10,663 nt of DNA from Oscillospiraceae bacterium (GTDB lineage Bacteria > Bacillota > Clostridia > Oscillospirales > Oscillospiraceae): NCBI GenBank assembly GCA_017458885.1, contig JAFSZQ010000148.1:1-10663 (forward strand). The letters run 5' to 3'. This document shows, in pieces, positions 7,510 through 10,663 of the stretch. The position numbers were made by a program, and so were the translations under genes. Below the pieces are notes generated by a model. That model saw nothing but the letters and a program-made list of their open reading frames with translations. It did no database searches and was not told the DNA's origin. The stretch's first letter is position 1. Each line of letters begins with the position of its first letter.

Positions 7510-7544
7510 AAAAAATCGGAAAAGCCTTGCTTTTCCGATTTTTT
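7510..7544. terminator. Bidirectional intrinsic terminator between murC and the phosphopantetheinyl transferase gene
   Basis: A perfect 16-bp inverted repeat (7510-7525 and 7529-7544) closes on a 3-base loop. The arms start and end in six A/T pairs, so both strands read as hairpin plus T-run. It begins one base after the murC stop, and its right arm overlaps the stop codon (7543-7545) of the convergent gene. It therefore serves both transcripts. Confidence 0.95.
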
Positions 7545-8133
7545 ATCGTATCACGAGCGTCCGCACCGGCGCGACGCGGGCGGCCGAGCGCGTGCAGAGG
7601 CAGGCGGCGTAGTCGGGGAAAACGTCGAGGGTCACGACGCGCTCGCCGTGCTCCGCGGCGTTCGTCCCGCCGTGGAGCGTGCCCAGCCCCGCGCCGCGGT
7701 ACTTGATGCGCGCCTCGCTGCGCACCCAGCTCTCGAAAAACTCCCGCTGCGACACGGTGCCGGCGGCGCGCTGCATCGTGCGCTCGCTCACGGGGCGGAG
7801 CTTCTCGATGTCCACGCCCAGCGGCTCGTCGTGCACCCCCACGAGCGCGGCGTGCCGCGTGTGGCTGATGTTGAACTGCACGTCGGGATGCTCCGCGAAC
7901 TCCGGCTTGCCGTAGCGGTTGCGGCTGATCCGCGGGAGCGTTTTCCAGCCGTACAGCGCGCGCGCCGCCATGTACAGCAGGGCGTAGGCGCACAGCGGCT
8001 CGTGACGCAGCTCCTCGCGCGGCAGGCGCGCAAGGCGCTCGCGCCGCTCCGGCGGCATGACGCGCAGCAGGGTGTCCGCCTCCTCCGCCGTCAGGGGGCG
8101 GTCGAGCCTCACGGCAAACAGTTGGATGTCCAT
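7543..8133 (-). CDS. Sfp-type 4'-phosphopantetheinyl transferase
   Basis: 196-residue enzyme of the Sfp/AcpT superfamily. It moves the 4'-phosphopantetheine arm of CoA onto a serine of acyl or peptidyl carrier proteins. Motifs are RNRYGKPEF (71-79), FNISHT (87-92), the magnesium site GVDIE (Asp108, Glu110) and the WxxxE...K block FESWVRSEARIKYRGAGL (Trp136, Glu140, Lys144). In Sfp the residue before that Glu is Lys (WxxKE); here it is Ser139. Length is slightly short of Sfp (224). The ATG at 8133 is preferred because GGGGGGAGG lies 7 bases upstream and because a longer in-frame reading (to 8340) would run through a consensus promoter and into dnaG. No polyketide or peptide synthetase gene is nearby, so its carrier protein is unknown; it could serve the fatty-acid ACP. 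It is convergent with murC and shares its terminator. Confidence 0.9.
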   Translation of the reverse strand: MDIQLFAVRLDRPLTAEEADTLLRVMPPERRERLARLPREELRHEPLCAYALLYMAARALYGWKTLPRISRNRYGKPEFAEHPDVQFNISHTRHAALVGVHDEPLGVDIEKLRPVSERTMQRAAGTVSQREFFESWVRSEARIKYRGAGLGTLHGGTNAAEHGERVVTLDVFPDYAACLCTRSAARVAPVRTLVIR

Positions 8134-8164
8134 GCTCCGCCCTCCCCCCGAACCGGTCGTCAAA

Positions 8165-8193
8165 ATTATATGGCATCGGGCGCGGCTTGTCAA
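8165..8193 (-). promoter_or_regulatory. Exact-consensus SigA promoter for the phosphopantetheinyl transferase gene
   Basis: On the minus strand, TTGACA (8193-8188) and TATAAT (8170-8165) are separated by exactly 17 bases: a full match to the SigA/sigma-70 consensus. Transcription should start near 8158, leaving a leader of about 25 bases before the ATG at 8133. The bases just upstream (8194-8220) are almost all A/T and could act as an UP element. Confidence 0.85.
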
Positions 8194-8290
8194 ATTTTCC
8201 AAAAATTTTTTGAAGAAAAAAGAGGAATCGGAGCGCGTCCGGCGTATAAGCGTATAGGATGGAAATCGCTTACGAAAGGGGGCGGCGCGC
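8194..8290 (+). other. dnaG upstream region, promoter not clearly identified
   Basis: This part of the 157-bp divergent gap starts with A/T-rich tracts (8194-8223) and then turns GC-rich. TATAAG (8245-8250) and TATAGG (8253-8258) are possible -10 elements for dnaG. They lie in a near-tandem repeat of GCGTATA with an 8-bp period (8242-8256). Neither has a -35 at 16-18 bases. AAAGGGGG at 8275-8282 is the dnaG ribosome binding site. Confidence 0.4.
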
Positions 8291-10096
8291 GTGGCGTTCG
8301 ACCAGCGGTTTTTGGACGAGCTTTCCGCGCGCAGCGACATCGTTGACGTCGTGGGAAGCTATGTGACGCTCTCGCCGCGCGGCAGCGAATACTGGGGCTG
8401 CTGCCCGTTCCACAGCGAGCGCACGCCCTCGTTCCACGTCCGCCCCGACCAGCAGATGTACTACTGCTTCGGCTGCAAAAAGGGCGGCGGCGTCGTCAAT
8501 TTCGTGATGGAGGTCGAGAACCTCTCCTACCCCGACGCGATCCGCTTCCTCGCCAAGCGCGCGAATATCCCCGTGCCGGAGGAGACGCGCGACGACGGCG
8601 CGTACCGCCTGCGCTCGCGGCTGCTCGCGCTCAACCGCGACGCCGCGCGGTTCTACTATGACCAGCTCCACTCGCCCAAGGGCGAGGCGGCGATGGCGTA
8701 CCTGCGCGAGCGGCGGATCTCGCGGCGCACCGCGACGAATTTCGGGCTCGGCGCGGCGGCGGACGAATGGGACGGCCTGCTGACGGCAATGCTGGAAAAG
8801 GGCTACACGCAGTCGGAGCTGATCACGGCGGGGCTCGCGGTCAAGGGCAAGAACGGCGGCGCGTATGACAAGTTCCGCGCTCGGCTGATCTTCCCCATCA
8901 TCGACGTGCGTGGCGACGTGCTGGGCTTCGGCGGGCGGATCATCCGCAAGGACGACCCGGGCGCAAAGTACATGAACACGCCGGAGACCGCCATATACAG
9001 CAAGCGCCGCGTGCTCTACGGACTGAACCTCGCGAAGAAGAGCAAGCGCGGCAGCATCCTGCTCGTCGAGGGCAACATCGACGTCGTGATGCTGCATCAG
9101 GCGGGCTTCGACAACGCCTGCGCGTCGATGGGCACGGCGCTGACGCAGGAGCAGCTGCACCTGCTCTCGCGCTACACGAAGGAGCTCGTCCTCTGCTACG
9201 ACAATGACGACGCGGGCAAGGCGGCGACGCAGAAGGCGCTCGCGCTTCTGAACGACACCGAGTTCAACGTCCGCGTGCTGGAGCTTCCCAAGCGGCTCGT
9301 GGACGGGCAGTATGTCAAGCAGGACGCGGACGACTTCATCAAATATCAGGGCGCGGACGCATTCGAGCACCTGCTCTCCGGCAGCGGCAGCGGCATGGAC
9401 TTCCGCATGGCGCAGCTCGCGGGCAGGTTCGACCTCCCGAACGACCAGGGGCGCATCGAATACGCCGCCGCGGCGGCGGAGCTGCTCGCGGACGTGCCGA
9501 ACGCGGTGGAGCGCGAGATCTACACCCGCCGCGCGGCGGAGACGGCGGGCGTCGCGCCGGAGGCGCTGAAAAACGAGGTCGGGCGCGCATACGCGCGAAA
9601 ACGCCGCAGGGCGCGGCGCGAGCAGGAAAAGCGCGACCTGCGCCCCGCCGCCGCGGCGCAGCCGAAGGAGCGCGCGATGCGCTACGAGAACACGCGCTCG
9701 GCGCTCGCCGAGGAGGGCGTGCTGCGGCTGCTGGCGCTGGACGACGCGCTGTTCGGCGCGGAGCCGCCGCTTGCCGAGGAGGAATTCTCCTCGCCGCTGC
9801 TGGGCAAGCTGTTCACCGCGCTCTGGCGGCAGCGGCGGGAGCGCGGCGCGATCCGCGTCGGCGCGCTGGACGGGCAGTTCAGCGCGGACGAGCTGGGGCA
9901 CCTGACCGGCATTTTGCAAAAGCCGGAGGCGACCGGTCAGGCCGCGCGGAAAAAGGCGCTGGACGACTACGTCCGCATCATACGGGAAGAGGGACGCAAG
10001 CGCGGCGCGGGCGCGGAAGACCCGCTCGCGGCGGCGATGCGGAAAAGACAGAAAACCACGAAAGACAGAGACGGAGGAACGACAGATGGCAACTGA
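8291..10096 (+). CDS. dnaG: DNA primase DnaG
   Basis: 601-residue primase that makes RNA primers for replication with the DnaB-type helicase. The N-terminal CHC2 zinc-binding domain shows CPFH (Cys38, His41) and CFGC (Cys59, Cys62), framed by SERTPSF and FVMEVENLSYPDAIRFLA. The RNA polymerase domain follows (about 110-370), with a Toprim core: LLVEGNIDVV (Glu260), MGTALT (280-285) and DNDDAGKAA (Asp304, Asp306). The last 150 residues are charged and helical and would be the helicase-interaction region, which is always poorly conserved. The GTG start is chosen because AAAGGGGG lies 8 bases upstream and the product begins like other DnaG proteins (FLDELSARSDIVDVV). The gene overlaps rpoD by 11 bp, as expected for the dnaG-rpoD operon of Bacillota. 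Confidence 0.96.
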   Translation: MAFDQRFLDELSARSDIVDVVGSYVTLSPRGSEYWGCCPFHSERTPSFHVRPDQQMYYCFGCKKGGGVVNFVMEVENLSYPDAIRFLAKRANIPVPEETRDDGAYRLRSRLLALNRDAARFYYDQLHSPKGEAAMAYLRERRISRRTATNFGLGAAADEWDGLLTAMLEKGYTQSELITAGLAVKGKNGGAYDKFRARLIFPIIDVRGDVLGFGGRIIRKDDPGAKYMNTPETAIYSKRRVLYGLNLAKKSKRGSILLVEGNIDVVMLHQAGFDNACASMGTALTQEQLHLLSRYTKELVLCYDNDDAGKAATQKALALLNDTEFNVRVLELPKRLVDGQYVKQDADDFIKYQGADAFEHLLSGSGSGMDFRMAQLAGRFDLPNDQGRIEYAAAAAELLADVPNAVEREIYTRRAAETAGVAPEALKNEVGRAYARKRRRARREQEKRDLRPAAAAQPKERAMRYENTRSALAEEGVLRLLALDDALFGAEPPLAEEEFSSPLLGKLFTALWRQRRERGAIRVGALDGQFSADELGHLTGILQKPEATGQAARKKALDDYVRIIREEGRKRGAGAEDPLAAAMRKRQKTTKDRDGGTTDGN

Positions 10097-10663
10097 ACTG
10101 GGCAAGGATTTTGACGCGCAGGAGCTGGAGGCGCAGGCGGACAGCCTGCTCACCGAGGCGGGCGAGGTCGAGGAGTTCCCCGTCGAGATCGGGAAAAAGC
10201 CTTCGGCGTCGAAGAAGGCCGCGGAGCCGCCCGCGGAGCCGGCGGAAAAAGCGCCGCCGCTGGATGAGGCGCTCCTGGAGTCCCTTCCCGCCGCCGGCGT
10301 GCTGGCGGAATACGAAAAACTGCGCGACTTGCTTGCGCGCGCAAAGTTTGCCGGAAAGCTGGACACCGTGGAGCTGACCGAGCAGCTCGACGAGCTGACG
10401 CTCGCGCCGGAGCACGTCGAGCAGGTCTACGACTCGCTGGAAAAGCTCGGCGTCGAGCTGATCAGCTCCGATCAGGTGGACAACGAGGACGAGAACGACG
10501 AGCCGCCGCTCGAGGCGCTCCCCGAGGTCGAGGAGGAGGAGCTGGTCGATCCGAACGAGCTGATCGACAGCTTTTCCATCGACGATCCCGTGCGAATGTA
10601 CCTCAAGGAGATCGGCAAGGTCTCGCTGCTCTCCGCCGAGGAGGAGATCCGGTTCGCCAGCGA
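10086..10663 (+). CDS. rpoD: Primary sigma factor RpoD/SigA (N-terminal part, cut by the window end)
   Basis: The first 192 residues of the housekeeping sigma factor that directs RNA polymerase to -35/-10 promoters. Residues about 85-130 match region 1.1, ending in VYDSLEKLGVELISSD. An acidic stretch (131-160) follows, and region 1.2 starts with IDDPVRMYLKEIGKVSLLSAEEEIRFA (165-191), nearly identical to other Bacillota SigA proteins. DNA-binding regions 2-4 lie beyond the window. Compared with B. subtilis SigA, region 1.1 is preceded by an extra segment of about 65 residues rich in Glu, Ala, Pro and Lys. The ATG at 10086 has a strong GGAGGA (10073-10078), 7 bases upstream and inside dnaG, with an 11-bp overlap that suggests coupled translation. 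Confidence 0.95.
   Translation, partial: MATELGKDFDAQELEAQADSLLTEAGEVEEFPVEIGKKPSASKKAAEPPAEPAEKAPPLDEALLESLPAAGVLAEYEKLRDLLARAKFAGKLDTVELTEQLDELTLAPEHVEQVYDSLEKLGVELISSDQVDNEDENDEPPLEALPEVEEEELVDPNELIDSFSIDDPVRMYLKEIGKVSLLSAEEEIRFAS

Noticed and set aside
8223..8229. AGGAATC as a SigH-type -35 for dnaG-rpoD
   Set aside because: No GAAT-like -10 at the required spacing, and SigH is a B. subtilis comparison only.
8134..8340. N-terminal extension of the phosphopantetheinyl transferase to 8340
   Set aside because: It would include the consensus promoter, the A/T-rich tract and the start of dnaG, and has no family similarity. The ATG at 8133 has a good SD.
8270..10366. Minus-strand open frame of 698 codons opposite dnaG
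   Set aside because: Antisense to a clear DnaG; Arg/Val/Ala-rich product with no domain.

Overview
The window is a gene-dense, very GC-rich stretch of bacterial chromosome with housekeeping content. It most likely comes from a high-GC member of Bacillota, class Clostridia. The evidence is the Bacillota-type signatures in MurC (a cysteine-rich ESCEYC motif), the dnaG-rpoD gene order, the DUF5693-csaB pair, and AGGAG-type ribosome binding sites at every gene. No RNA gene, insertion sequence, CRISPR array or phage gene was found. No stretch over 300 bases lacks a gene.

Left part (1-6049, all on the minus strand, read right to left): cca (tRNA CCA-adding enzyme), then a DUF5693 membrane protein, then one open reading frame that begins as the pyruvyltransferase CsaB and continues without a stop into a MurJ/MviN-type lipid-linked-precursor flippase until it leaves the window. 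This CsaB-MurJ fusion (at least 821 codons) is the most unusual feature. Together with the DUF5693 protein, translated from the same message 4 bases upstream, it looks like a membrane module that pyruvylates and perhaps flips a lipid-linked secondary cell-wall polymer precursor. That role is inference. A good SigA-type promoter, with its -35 over the cca stop codon, drives this pair.

Middle (6050-7544): murC (UDP-MurNAc-L-Ala ligase) is divergent from cca. The 92-bp gap holds a perfect 20-bp palindrome whose two halves supply overlapping -10 hexamers for both directions. murC ends at a perfect 16-bp hairpin that also terminates the convergent phosphopantetheinyl transferase gene.

Right part (7543-10663): an Sfp-type 4'-phosphopantetheinyl transferase (minus strand) is served by an exact TTGACA-17-TATAAT promoter with an A/T-rich upstream tract. 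Divergent from it, dnaG (primase) and rpoD (main sigma factor, cut by the window end) overlap by 11 bp and form the classical macromolecular synthesis pair.
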